Shown here: one piece after another, positions 35,764 through 43,435 of the stretch
Layout of the letters: each line of letters begins with the position of its first letter
Numbering within the stretch: position 1 is the first letter of the stretch
DNA from: Candidatus Latescibacterota bacterium
GTDB lineage: Bacteria > Latescibacterota > UBA2968 > UBA8231
Assembly (NCBI GenBank): GCA_022819745.1
Contig: JAJEGS010000031.1
Span: forward strand, 1-51,290
Direction: 5' to 3'
Length of the DNA stretch: 51,290 nucleotides
Notes under the pieces: generated by a model
The model's input: only the letters and a program-made list of their open reading frames with translations
What the model was told of the DNA's origin: nothing
Database searches by the model: none
Made by a program: the position numbers and the translations under genes

Positions 35764-35785
35764 GCAAGCATCCGCCCCGAGCAGC

Positions 35786-35968
35786 CTAGACTTCAGGCTC
35801 TACGTATTCGCGGCCTCGATAGAAGCCGCAGCTCGGGCAGACGCGATGGGGCAAGGCGGGTTGTCCGCAGTGGGAGCAAGTAGTCCTCGCCGCCGCCTTG
35901 ATCTTCCAGTGAGTGCGCCGCTTGTCGCGGCGGGTACGCGAAATTCTCCTCTTAGGTACTGCAGCCAC
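35786..35968 (-). CDS. rpmF: 50S ribosomal protein L32
   Basis: 60 residues beginning AAVPKRRISRTRRDKRR after the initiator. Four cysteines as CSHC ... CPSC form a zinc ribbon, so this is the zinc-binding (C+) form of L32. Located between the DUF177 gene and fabH, a placement conserved in many bacteria. Confidence 0.96.
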   Translation of the reverse strand: MAAVPKRRISRTRRDKRRTHWKIKAAARTTCSHCGQPALPHRVCPSCGFYRGREYVEPEV

Positions 35969-35980
35969 GGATGACTCCTC

Positions 35981-36520
35981 TCAAGAATTTTCTTTGGGTT
36001 GGGAAAATTCGATCTGCGCGAGCGCGGCCCAACGCGGGTCCGCTTCTCGCTCCTGTTCGGCGGGGGGTTCGGCGGACTCTTCTACTCCGCAGTGCGGACA
36101 CCGCCCATCGGCCTCCGGGGTGGGTATGCGCATCGGCAAGTCCAAGATCACAGCCTCGCGGATGTACGCGCACAAATCAACCTCGCGCGTCCCCGGATCG
36201 ACAATCTCGATAAACCCGTCTTTTTCGGCAGACGCCAACTCTTCGGGGGTAGCTTGGCGGCGCTGCAAGAGCAAGCGAAAACGCGCTGCGACCTCCTCTT
36301 GTACTTCCTCTAGACAGCGATAGCACTCGCCGGCAATCCGGCAGGTGACGACCCCGTCAATTCTGAAATTGTCGAGCGCGCGCCGCACCTCAACGCGGGT
36401 TTCAACGCCGGAGGGAAAGGCGAAAAATTCGTCTTTTAGCTCCAACTCCTCTGCGCGCAGATCAAAAGCGAGCGCATTGGGGCCCTCTGCGAGCTCGTCG
36501 AGTACTAGCAAGGCGCTCAT
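35981..36520 (-). CDS. yceD: DUF177 (YceD) family protein
   Basis: 179 residues from the ATG at 36520, 8 bases after ndk; a start 27 codons upstream would lie inside ndk and is rejected. It shows the DUF177 core with GECYRCLEEV near residue 85 and PLCP-like acidic C-terminus containing CPHCGVEE, two CxxC pairs that could bind zinc. The family is universally linked to rpmF and associated with 23S rRNA maturation or L32 function in plants and bacteria (reported for homologues). The rpmF neighbour agrees. Confidence 0.85.
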   Translation of the reverse strand: MSALLVLDELAEGPNALAFDLRAEELELKDEFFAFPSGVETRVEVRRALDNFRIDGVVTCRIAGECYRCLEEVQEEVAARFRLLLQRRQATPEELASAEKDGFIEIVDPGTREVDLCAYIREAVILDLPMRIPTPEADGRCPHCGVEESAEPPAEQEREADPRWAALAQIEFSQPKENS

Positions 36521-36528
36521 GGGATTGC

Positions 36529-36930
36529 TCAGTCGGCAAAGAAAAACGCGATCTCGGACTTGGCGTTGGCCGCTGAGTCCGAGGCGTGAACGGCGTTGCA
36601 CTGCACGTCCGTGCCAAAGTCGCCGCGAATCGTGCCCGCCGGGGCTTCTGTGCTGTTGGTCGGGCCGATAAAACCGCGCAAATGAGCCACGGCATCGGCG
36701 CGCTCTAGCACCATCGGCACGGCCGGCCCCGAGGTCATAAATTCCACCAATTCGCCATAAAAGGGGCGCTCCCGATGCACGGCGTAGAAGGCCCGCGCCT
36801 GCTCGGCGGATAGCTCGACCATGCGCAGGGCGCGCACCACAAATCCCGCGCCCTCGACGCGGGCAATAATCTGGCCGATGGCGTTTTTGGCGACCGCATC
36901 GGGCTTGACGATCATCAACGTGCGTTCCAT
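36529..36930 (-). CDS. ndk: Nucleoside diphosphate kinase
   Basis: 133 residues. Starts MERTLMIVKPDAVAKNAIG and has the active-site motif NAVHASDS with phospho-acceptor His115. It moves the gamma phosphate between NTPs and NDPs. First gene of the long minus-strand operon that runs to 22.9 kb. The nearest purine-rich ribosome-binding site (AAGGA) is about 15 bases upstream, so initiation is weakly marked. Confidence 0.95.
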   Translation of the reverse strand: MERTLMIVKPDAVAKNAIGQIIARVEGAGFVVRALRMVELSAEQARAFYAVHRERPFYGELVEFMTSGPAVPMVLERADAVAHLRGFIGPTNSTEAPAGTIRGDFGTDVQCNAVHASDSAANAKSEIAFFFAD

Positions 36931-37077
36931 AGATATAAAATTTATTTCCTTAGCAAGTGTTTCCCCTAGTCAAACGAAATGTTGGAAGATAGGAGCCAAT
37001 CGGTTTTGTGTCAATGGACGGCCCGCGCAACAAAATGCCCTAAGTATCGCTTTCATAACGAGTTCGGCGCATATTTC

Positions 37078-37106
37078 TTGACAGAGTAACACGCCTCTCC
37101 TAGATT
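37078..37106 (+). promoter_or_regulatory. Promoter of the HD-domain gene, predicted near-leaderless
   Basis: TTGACA (37078-37083, perfect), a 17-base spacer and TAGATT (37101-37106, four of six). Transcription should begin near 37113, only about 4 bases before the ATG at 37117, and no ribosome-binding site exists. The TTG at 37105 lies within the -10 box and cannot be the start if this promoter is used. Confidence 0.55.
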
Positions 37107-37116
37107 GGCCAACACT

Positions 37117-38460
37117 ATGGATTATCCACTTTTAGCCGAAGAAGGCAAGGTCATCCGCGACCCGGTTTGGGGCTATATCCACTTCCCCGCTCCCGTCCTC
37201 GCCCTTGTCGATACCCGAGCCTTCCAGCGCCTGCGCAATATCACCCAGCTCGGCTACGTGCATCTGGTGTACCCCGGCGCGCGCCACTCGCGTTTTGAAC
37301 ACTCGCTGGGCGTCTATCACTTGGCCAAGCAGTTTTTGGCCCGTCTCCTCGACTCAGACCCACCTCTCGTGCTAAGCGACGAGGATGTGCGCGTCTTCAT
37401 CGCCGCCACCTTGCTCCACGACATCGGCCACTACCCCTTTTCGCATACCCTCGAAGAATTGCGGCCCTTTTTCATGCGGCACGAAGAAGGGGCCAGGCAG
37501 ATCATCGAAGACCAAGAAGGCGAACTCTACCAGACGATCGCCGACAAATTCCAGATCAACCCAGCGCGCGTAGCCAACGTCATCGACTACGAAAACAGCG
37601 GCCTCGCAGTTCCCCCCGAAGACCTGCTGCTAGCCAATATCCTCAGCAGCACCCTCGACCCCGACAAAATCGACTACCTCCTGCGCGATTCCATGTTCTG
37701 CGGCGTCCCCTTCGGCGAGAGCGTCAACCGCGACCGCCTGATCGCCTCGATCAAGTTCGACCCAGAGCGCCAGCGGTTGGCCATCACCAGCAAGGGCGTC
37801 TCCGCGGTCGAGGCCCTAGTCTTTACCAACTACCAAATGTACCGCAACGTGTACTGGCACCACGGGGTGCGCTCGGCGTCGGCCATGTTCAAGCGCGCAG
37901 TGCAAGAAATCCTCCTCCACCCGCACAATCGGCTCGACTTCTCCGATTTCCACCGCCTCACCGAGAGTGGGCTAATCGCTCGCCTCCAGCGCGAGCAGAA
38001 GCGCCTCGGGCTGGAAACCTCCGCCCAGCTCCTCGAAGGCACGATCCACCGCCGCCTCTACAAGGTCGCTGCCGTCATCCACCCCAGCGAGCGCACCCAG
38101 CCTCTGATGAACCGCCTCGACTTTCTCTTCCGCCATCCGTACAAGCGCCGCGCCAAGGAAATTGAGCTGTGCCAAGTCTTTGGCCAACGGCTCGGCCGCA
38201 CGTTCCAAGGCCACGAGATCCTCATCGACATCCCCAGCTTCAACAAGACGCCCGAAGTCGATCTGAGGGTCTTCTACGGCCGCACGCTTCCCGAGGACAA
38301 GACCGACCCCCTGACCTTTGCCGATCCAGAGGTCTCCCGCCTGCGCGACTCACTGCTGCACAACTTCGAGGACCAAGCCAAAATTTTCCGCATCTTCTGC
38401 ATTGACGACTCCGACCTACGGGAACTGGTGGGCAAAGAGGCCAAGCAGTATCTCAGTTGA
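37117..38460 (+). CDS. HD-domain phosphohydrolase (dNTPase/SAMHD1-like family)
   Basis: 447 residues. The metal-binding HD motif is complete: His in ARHSRFEHSLGVYHL, His-Asp in LLHDIGHYPFSHT and the distal Asp in LDPDKIDYLLRDS. The FQRLRNITQLG start and YWHHGVRSASAMF segment match a family related to dGTP triphosphohydrolases and SAMHD1. The likely role is hydrolysis of nucleotides or phosphate esters, but members are barely characterised. It diverges from ndk, which is nucleotide-related, over about 185 bases. It is followed 32 bases later by the PLP decarboxylase on the same strand. Confidence 0.82.
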   Translation: MDYPLLAEEGKVIRDPVWGYIHFPAPVLALVDTRAFQRLRNITQLGYVHLVYPGARHSRFEHSLGVYHLAKQFLARLLDSDPPLVLSDEDVRVFIAATLLHDIGHYPFSHTLEELRPFFMRHEEGARQIIEDQEGELYQTIADKFQINPARVANVIDYENSGLAVPPEDLLLANILSSTLDPDKIDYLLRDSMFCGVPFGESVNRDRLIASIKFDPERQRLAITSKGVSAVEALVFTNYQMYRNVYWHHGVRSASAMFKRAVQEILLHPHNRLDFSDFHRLTESGLIARLQREQKRLGLETSAQLLEGTIHRRLYKVAAVIHPSERTQPLMNRLDFLFRHPYKRRAKEIELCQVFGQRLGRTFQGHEILIDIPSFNKTPEVDLRVFYGRTLPEDKTDPLTFADPEVSRLRDSLLHNFEDQAKIFRIFCIDDSDLRELVGKEAKQYLS

Positions 38461-38492
38461 AATGCACTTGGGTACACAGACAAAGGGATAGA

Positions 38493-39944
38493 ATGAGACA
38501 ATCAGAGGGAAAACGAGAAGCCGGTGAACACAGCAACGGCCTCCAGATGGCACCCGAACAGATGCTTGATCTGGCGCGCAAGGCCGCAGAGCTCGTGGTG
38601 GAGCGGATCGACGGCCTGCCCAGCGAAAATGCTTGGGAAGGAGAATTCCGACGCGAACTTGAGAATTGGCTGGTAGAGGAGCCGCCCGAGGCGGGCCGGC
38701 CAGCAGCGGAAGTCATTGAGCAGGCCGCACGAGATGTTCTCCCCATTGCGACGCGGCTGGACCACCCGCGTTGCTTTGGCTTCGTCCCAACAGCGCCCAC
38801 TTGGCCCGGAGTACTCGCCGACTTCATGGCCGCCGGATACAACGCCAACGCCTGCACTTGGTTGGTTGCGAGCGGCCCGAGCCAGCTAGAACTGGTCGTC
38901 ATCGACTGGTTGCGGCGCTGGATCGGATACCCGGAGAGTGCCGGCGGGCTGTTGACCAGCGGCGGCTCGGCGGCCAGCCTCGACGCCTTTGTCGCAGCGC
39001 GAGAAGCAGCGGGCCACCCCGAGCGGATGACTGTGTACATGAGCGACCAGAGCCATAGCGCACACATCCGTGCAGCCAAAATTATCGGCGTGCGACCAGA
39101 GTGCATACGCCTGCTTCCGAGCGACGATCAGTTCCGCCTAGACATGGAGACGCTCGCGCGCGCCGTGGCCGACGACTGCGCAGCGGGGTTTAATCCCATC
39201 GCGATATGCGCCAACGCCGGCGCGAGCAGCACCGGAGCCATCGATCCGCTCGGAGCCATGGCCGACTACTGCGCGGCGGAAGACATCTGGCTGCACATCG
39301 ATGCGGCGTATGGCGGCTTCGCAGTCGTGACCGAGCGGGGCAAGAAGCTACTGCGCGGAATCGAGCGCGCCGATTCGGTTGGGCTAGACGCACACAAATG
39401 GTTCTTTCAGCCTTATGAAGCCGGCTGTCTACTAGTCAAGGATCTGAGCACGCTTGAGCGCGCTTTCGGCGTTCACCACGACATTCTCCAAGACACAATA
39501 TGGGGCGCAAACCACCCGAACTTCTCGGATCGCGGCCTGCAACTGAGCCGCTCGGTGCGAGCGTTGAAAATTTGGATGTCGGTCCAGACCTTTGGGATGG
39601 CCGCGTTCCGGCAGGCCGTGTCAAAGGGAATGGAGTTGGCCGATCAAGCCGAGGAGTACGTCCAGGCGAGCCCGACCCTAGAGATGTTGACCCCTGCGTC
39701 GCTGAGCATCGTGTGCTTCCGGGTCAACCCCGCCGACATGGACCTCGACGAGGAATCCCTCGAAGCAATCAACAGGAAGGTGCTCGCCCACGTCTTTTGG
39801 GACGATCAGGCCTTCGTATCATCGACCCTTCTCCACGGACAGTTTTCGCTGCGGATGTGCATCGTCAACCACACTACTACCTGGGACGATGTCCGCAAGA
39901 CCCTAGAGGCTATCGAGCAGTTTGGGCGTGAGGCGTCAGCCTAG
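38493..39944 (+). CDS. Group II PLP-dependent decarboxylase (aromatic L-amino acid decarboxylase-like)
   Basis: 483 residues. LLTSGGSAASLDAF (phosphate/PLP binding), HIDAAYGGFAVVTERG (Asp pairing with the pyridine ring) and the Schiff-base Lys in DSVGLDAHKWFFQP identify the DDC/TDC/GAD-type fold. The start ATG at 38493 has an AAAGGGA site 6 bases away; a TTG nine codons earlier overlapping the HD stop is weaker. It decarboxylates an amino acid, probably aromatic, but cytosolic residues that set specificity cannot be read. No transporter or amine oxidase is adjacent. A long-spaced hairpin follows. Confidence 0.85.
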   Translation: MRQSEGKREAGEHSNGLQMAPEQMLDLARKAAELVVERIDGLPSENAWEGEFRRELENWLVEEPPEAGRPAAEVIEQAARDVLPIATRLDHPRCFGFVPTAPTWPGVLADFMAAGYNANACTWLVASGPSQLELVVIDWLRRWIGYPESAGGLLTSGGSAASLDAFVAAREAAGHPERMTVYMSDQSHSAHIRAAKIIGVRPECIRLLPSDDQFRLDMETLARAVADDCAAGFNPIAICANAGASSTGAIDPLGAMADYCAAEDIWLHIDAAYGGFAVVTERGKKLLRGIERADSVGLDAHKWFFQPYEAGCLLVKDLSTLERAFGVHHDILQDTIWGANHPNFSDRGLQLSRSVRALKIWMSVQTFGMAAFRQAVSKGMELADQAEEYVQASPTLEMLTPASLSIVCFRVNPADMDLDEESLEAINRKVLAHVFWDDQAFVSSTLLHGQFSLRMCIVNHTTTWDDVRKTLEAIEQFGREASA

Positions 39945-39960
39945 AGGAGGACATTGTGTG

Positions 39961-40010
39961 TAGAAGCGGTTTTACACCTGAGCCTCTCTCAAGTTATGAA
40001 ACCACTTCTA
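39961..40010. terminator. Imperfect inverted repeat between convergent genes
   Basis: TAGAAGCGGTTT (39961-39972) and AAACCACTTCTA (39999-40010) pair at 11 of 12 positions around a 26-base loop, between the convergent PLP decarboxylase and Gfo/Idh/MocA genes. A T-rich base of the stem gives modest support for a terminator. Confidence 0.4.
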
Positions 40011-40020
40011 GTCAACGGAT

Positions 40021-41166
40021 TCACAGGGTGTACTGCGGGATCTTCAGCAGTTCGCCGTCCTTCAGCGCCGACTCGTGCGCGACGATGCCGCTGACCGTCA
40101 TGTTAAGCGCTTGGGCCACGTCGATGAGAGGCGTGCGCTCCAGCAGGATCGCCTCGACGAACTCGCACATCAGATAGCCGTGAGAGCCACCGTGCCCGCC
40201 GGCATCCACTCCCGGAGGAAGAGGTGGGCGCTTGAAGGTTGGCACAGGATCCTGCCCGTCATTCTGAAACGCGCCGTAGAAGGTCCCCTTCTCCGTGCGA
40301 ATCCGGCCCGTCTCCCCGCCGACACCCGGCGTGTCCCAGCTAACCCCCATCCGCGCCATGCCGCCGTCGCTGGTGCGAAATAACGCGATTTCAGTGCCAA
40401 ACGGGTTGCCGTAGCGATTGTTTGCAGCCTTCAGATGATCGACGCTGCTGGGCACGCCCATGCAGGAGACCTCGGTGAAGCTCCCGCCGGTGACGCCCAT
40501 GTAGTAGGCATTGGAGTGCGTGGGATACCACTGCGGGGGAGCCCCAGTGCGCCAGCCCTCGTGCGCGGCCAGCGGCGTCGAGAAGTAGTGCCAGTATTCA
40601 CCCTCTGCATAGACGACTTTTCCCAGCGCGCCGGCTCGGTACAACTCCCGCATGTTGTAGAGATCTTCGTGGAAGTACGAGGTTTCGAACATCATGTAGC
40701 TGCGGTCGGCAGTCTTGGCCGCGGCGAAAAGCGCATCCGCATCCTCCAGTGATCCCCACACGGCGGGCACGGCCGATGCAACGTGTTTGCCAGCTTTGAG
40801 CGCGGCGATGGCCAGCCGGGCGTGACTCGGAGCGTCGGTGGCAACGAAAACGGCCTCGAGCGAGTCGTCCTCGATCAACTCTTCGCACGAGGCATAAGTG
40901 GTCGCACAGCGGCAAGCTCTGGCCAGTTCGGCCCGCTTGTCGGGGTCCAGTTCGGCAACCGCGGCAACAGTCACATTCGGGTGGTCCTGGAAGCGGAAGG
41001 CCGCACCGAAGTTGCACACGCCATACCCAGCAATACCTACGCGAATCACGCGGTCGGACACGGGCTGCCAGTCCTTCGACGTCTCGTAGTCAGTAACGGC
41101 CTCCTCAAAACCCTGGATCGGGACGGCCTCCGCCGTCGGTTCTGGATCACTCTTCTGGTTCATCAT
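40021..41166 (-). CDS. Gfo/Idh/MocA-family oxidoreductase
   Basis: 381 residues. NAD(P)-binding GIAGYGVCNFGAAF follows a leader of about 42 residues, and AVFVATDAPSHARLAIAALKAGKHV is the standard strand-4 region (residues about 108-132). The usual EKP motif that supplies a catalytic Lys is replaced by SAVP (residues about 134-137). The C-terminal alpha/beta domain follows (EGEYWHYFST, HSNAYYMGVTGGSF). It would act on a sugar, inositol or related hydroxyacid. Two adjacent ATGs open the gene, with AAAGGGGGA immediately upstream; the second gives better spacing. It diverges from the aminotransferase gene and shares its promoter element. Confidence 0.82.
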   Translation of the reverse strand: MMNQKSDPEPTAEAVPIQGFEEAVTDYETSKDWQPVSDRVIRVGIAGYGVCNFGAAFRFQDHPNVTVAAVAELDPDKRAELARACRCATTYASCEELIEDDSLEAVFVATDAPSHARLAIAALKAGKHVASAVPAVWGSLEDADALFAAAKTADRSYMMFETSYFHEDLYNMRELYRAGALGKVVYAEGEYWHYFSTPLAAHEGWRTGAPPQWYPTHSNAYYMGVTGGSFTEVSCMGVPSSVDHLKAANNRYGNPFGTEIALFRTSDGGMARMGVSWDTPGVGGETGRIRTEKGTFYGAFQNDGQDPVPTFKRPPLPPGVDAGGHGGSHGYLMCEFVEAILLERTPLIDVAQALNMTVSGIVAHESALKDGELLKIPQYTL

Positions 41167-41216
41167 TCCCCCTTTAGTGTCTCAATCTCGCGCCTCCATC
41201 CACATGGTGCGGATTG

Positions 41217-41251
41217 GGAACGATAAAGTGCCTTTACCGATGCGTTGTCAA
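41217..41251 (-). promoter_or_regulatory. 35-bp promoter/operator element, copy L (reverse, Gfo/Idh/MocA gene)
   Basis: Read on the minus strand: TTGACA (41251-41246), a 17-base spacer and CTTTAT (41228-41223), then CGTTCC. It is the mirror copy of the element at 41261-41295, matching at 29 of 35 positions, with a 9-base gap (41252-41260). The start is predicted near 41216, giving a leader of about 50 bases. Confidence 0.65.
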
Positions 41252-41260
41252 TACGGCCCC

Positions 41261-41295
41261 TTGACAACGCGTCCGCAAAGGCTTCTTATCGTTCC
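41261..41295 (+). promoter_or_regulatory. 35-bp promoter/operator element, copy R1 (aminotransferase gene)
   Basis: TTGACA (41261-41266), a 17-base spacer and TCTTAT (41284-41289), then CGTTCC. It agrees with the third copy at 43368-43402 at 32 of 35 positions and continues to match for about 10 bases on each side. The predicted start is near 41296. GAGGGAG at 41307-41313 is the ribosome-binding site for the GTG at 41322. Confidence 0.7.
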
Positions 41296-41321
41296 GATCC
41301 GTACCAGAGGGAGCGATAAAC

Positions 41322-42644
41322 GTGGACGCGCGACAGGAAAAGCTGCTCAGAAGAACCTTCCTCGACTACCAGTCGACGGCCGAGTTCATGAACAATCCGC
41401 TCATCGTGTCGCGGGCGGAAGGGCTCTACTACTGGGATACGGACGGGAAACGCTACTTCGACGGCATCAGCGGTATCTACTCAACCCTGCTCGGCCACCG
41501 CCATCCGCGCGTCGAAGAGGCCATGCGGGCCCAATGGGACAAGCTCGCCTTCGCGCCGCCCATGCACGGCACGGCCGATGTGACGCTTGACTTCGTCGAA
41601 AAGCTCGGCAGCGTCACGCCCGACGACCTCAACTACGTAAAAGCATTCAGCGGCGGCTCGGAGTCGATGGAGGCGGCGATTAAGTTCACGCGCCAGTATT
41701 TCAAGCAATCAGGCCATCCGAATAAGTACAAGTTCATCAGCCGCTATCAAGCCTACCACGGCGCTACCATGGGAGCCATGGCGGCCAGCGGCACGGGAGA
41801 GCGCAAAACCCCATTCGAGCCAGCCCCGCCGGGCTTCCTCAAAGTATTCCCCCCAACGCACTACCGCGACCGCTTCGGCGACTGGGATGAGGCCAACCGG
41901 TTCGCGGCGCAGCAGTTCGAAGATGTCATCATCAGTGAAGACCCGGCGACAGTGGCCGGCATCATTCTCGAACCAGTGTCGAACACCGGGGGTATCATCA
42001 CGCCCACGGACGAGTACTTCCAGATCATCCGCGACACCTGCGACCGCCACAACGTCGTGCTCATCTACGACGAGATCATCACCGGCTTCGGCCGCACGGG
42101 AGCGATGTTTGCCGCCCACACCTTCGGGGTGACGCCCGACATCATCTGCGGCAGCAAAGGGCTGTCGAGTGGTGCCATTCCCCTCGGAGCGCTGATGGCT
42201 CGTGAGGGGATGGGGGAGTACTTCTACGAGCAAGGCGAAAACTTCGCCCACGGTCACACTTACGCGGGCCATCCACTGGCCTGCGCAGTCGGCATCGCCG
42301 TGGTAGATGAGATCGTGGAGAACCGTCTCGATACCCATGCCCGCAAGATGGGCGACTACCTCGCCGCCAAGCTCGAAGGCCTAAAATCGCTCGGCGTCGT
42401 GCGGGAGGTGCGGGGCAAGGGGTTGCTGAGAGGAGTTGAACTGATGAAGGATACGTCGAGCCTCAAGCCGTTCCCGGAACTGGGCAGGGCACTCAAAAAG
42501 ACGGCTCTGCAGAACGGAGTCATCCTGCGGGTTGATCCGAGCTGGTTCGCCGTCGTGCCCGCCCTCATCATCGACAAGCCCCAGGTTGACGAACTCTTCG
42601 ACCTCGTCGAGCAAAGCCTCAAAGACGCACTCGACCAAGTTTGA
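41322..42644 (+). CDS. Class III PLP aminotransferase
   Basis: 440 residues. GSESMEAAIKFTRQY and YQAYHGATMGAMAASG form the PLP-phosphate region; LIYDEIITGFGRTGAMFA holds the ring-pairing Asp; GSKGLSSGAIPLGA carries the Schiff-base Lys; HTYAGHPLACAVG follows. This subgroup includes omega-amino acid:pyruvate, taurine:pyruvate and beta-alanine transaminases. The start is GTG with a GAGGGAG site 8 bases away. It heads a plus-strand unit with the cysteine hydrolase 22 bases downstream. The amino donor is unknown; the context suggests catabolism of a small amine or amino acid. Confidence 0.85.
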   Translation: MDARQEKLLRRTFLDYQSTAEFMNNPLIVSRAEGLYYWDTDGKRYFDGISGIYSTLLGHRHPRVEEAMRAQWDKLAFAPPMHGTADVTLDFVEKLGSVTPDDLNYVKAFSGGSESMEAAIKFTRQYFKQSGHPNKYKFISRYQAYHGATMGAMAASGTGERKTPFEPAPPGFLKVFPPTHYRDRFGDWDEANRFAAQQFEDVIISEDPATVAGIILEPVSNTGGIITPTDEYFQIIRDTCDRHNVVLIYDEIITGFGRTGAMFAAHTFGVTPDIICGSKGLSSGAIPLGALMAREGMGEYFYEQGENFAHGHTYAGHPLACAVGIAVVDEIVENRLDTHARKMGDYLAAKLEGLKSLGVVREVRGKGLLRGVELMKDTSSLKPFPELGRALKKTALQNGVILRVDPSWFAVVPALIIDKPQVDELFDLVEQSLKDALDQV

Positions 42645-42666
42645 TCCTGAACAAGGAGATGCAAAC

Positions 42667-43371
42667 ATGGCGACGATACAACTTCCAGTGCGATGGTATT
42701 CCGGCTACGGCCCCGACAATCCCGATGGGAATCGTTTCGCCGACCTCGACCTGCCGCTGGCGACCACTGCCTTCATGATCGTGGATTCAGACTGCGGCGC
42801 GGGGAATCCCTACGTCGAGGAGGGGATTGCACCCGCGCTGAAGGCCGCCCGCGCCGTCGGCATGCACGTGTTTTTCATCCACAACGACTTCTCCCTGTGC
42901 GACGAACCGGGCAGTATTAAGCGCGAGATCCACGGCACCCGCTGGGGCAGCGAAGATGCCGCCGACCGCCCAGCACCGCAGCGCAGCCCGTTGCAACCGA
43001 ACTACTCGCCGTCGATTCAGCCCCTCGCCCACGAGCCGGACTTTCCCAAGCGAGAGTGGTCGGGGTTCCACGAGACCCACACCGACTATCATCTGCGCTG
43101 CCACGGCATCAAGACCCTGATCGCCGTGGGATTCTCGCAGCGGTCCTGCCTCTACTTCACCTGTGCCGGCGCAGTGGAACACAACTACCGGGTGGTAATG
43201 TTGCGGGATTGCACCCACTCGGCCGAGTACCCCGATACGGTGGACGACAGCCTGCCGGAAGGGGGGTGGCTGCGCAAGATCATGCTGCGGAACTTCGAGC
43301 ACGTGGTGGGCTACACCTCCACGTCGGCGGAGTTCGTCCAGGCCTGTTCCGCGCTGATCGCGACCCCTTGA
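42667..43371 (+). CDS. Isochorismatase-like cysteine hydrolase
   Basis: 234 residues from the ATG at 42667, which has an AAGGAG site 7 bases upstream. A start 45 codons earlier would add a low-complexity Ser/Thr/Pro stretch read from the end of the previous gene. The likely catalytic triad of the family is visible: Asp in IVDSDCGAGNP, Lys in PKREWSGFHETHTD and Cys in VGFSQRSCLYFTC. Relatives include N-carbamoylsarcosine amidohydrolase, nicotinamidase and biuret hydrolase; the enzyme should cleave an amide, carbamoyl or similar bond. A large loop insertion (about 85-135) is unlike nicotinamidases. Its stop codon lies inside the -35 box of the next gene's promoter element. Confidence 0.8.
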   Translation: MATIQLPVRWYSGYGPDNPDGNRFADLDLPLATTAFMIVDSDCGAGNPYVEEGIAPALKAARAVGMHVFFIHNDFSLCDEPGSIKREIHGTRWGSEDAADRPAPQRSPLQPNYSPSIQPLAHEPDFPKREWSGFHETHTDYHLRCHGIKTLIAVGFSQRSCLYFTCAGAVEHNYRVVMLRDCTHSAEYPDTVDDSLPEGGWLRKIMLRNFEHVVGYTSTSAEFVQACSALIATP

Positions 43372-43402
43372 CAACGCGTCCAGAAAGACTTCTTATCGTT
43401 CC
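43368..43402 (+). promoter_or_regulatory. 35-bp promoter/operator element, copy R2 (PhyH gene)
   Basis: TTGACA (43368-43373), a 17-base spacer and TCTTAT (43391-43396), then CGTTCC. The stop codon of the cysteine hydrolase (43369-43371) is embedded in the -35 box. The flanks also match copy R1 (CCCC before it, 43364-43367; CGAACCATAC against CGATCCGTAC after it). It gives the PhyH-SDR pair its own promoter inside the unit. Confidence 0.7.
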
Positions 43403-43435
43403 GAACCATACAGTAGCACAATAGGAGCACGAATA

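Noticed and set aside
42532..42666. Longer start of the cysteine hydrolase
   Set aside because: The extra 45 residues are Ser/Pro/Thr-rich and read from the aminotransferase 3' end; the ATG at 42667 has AAGGAG in place.
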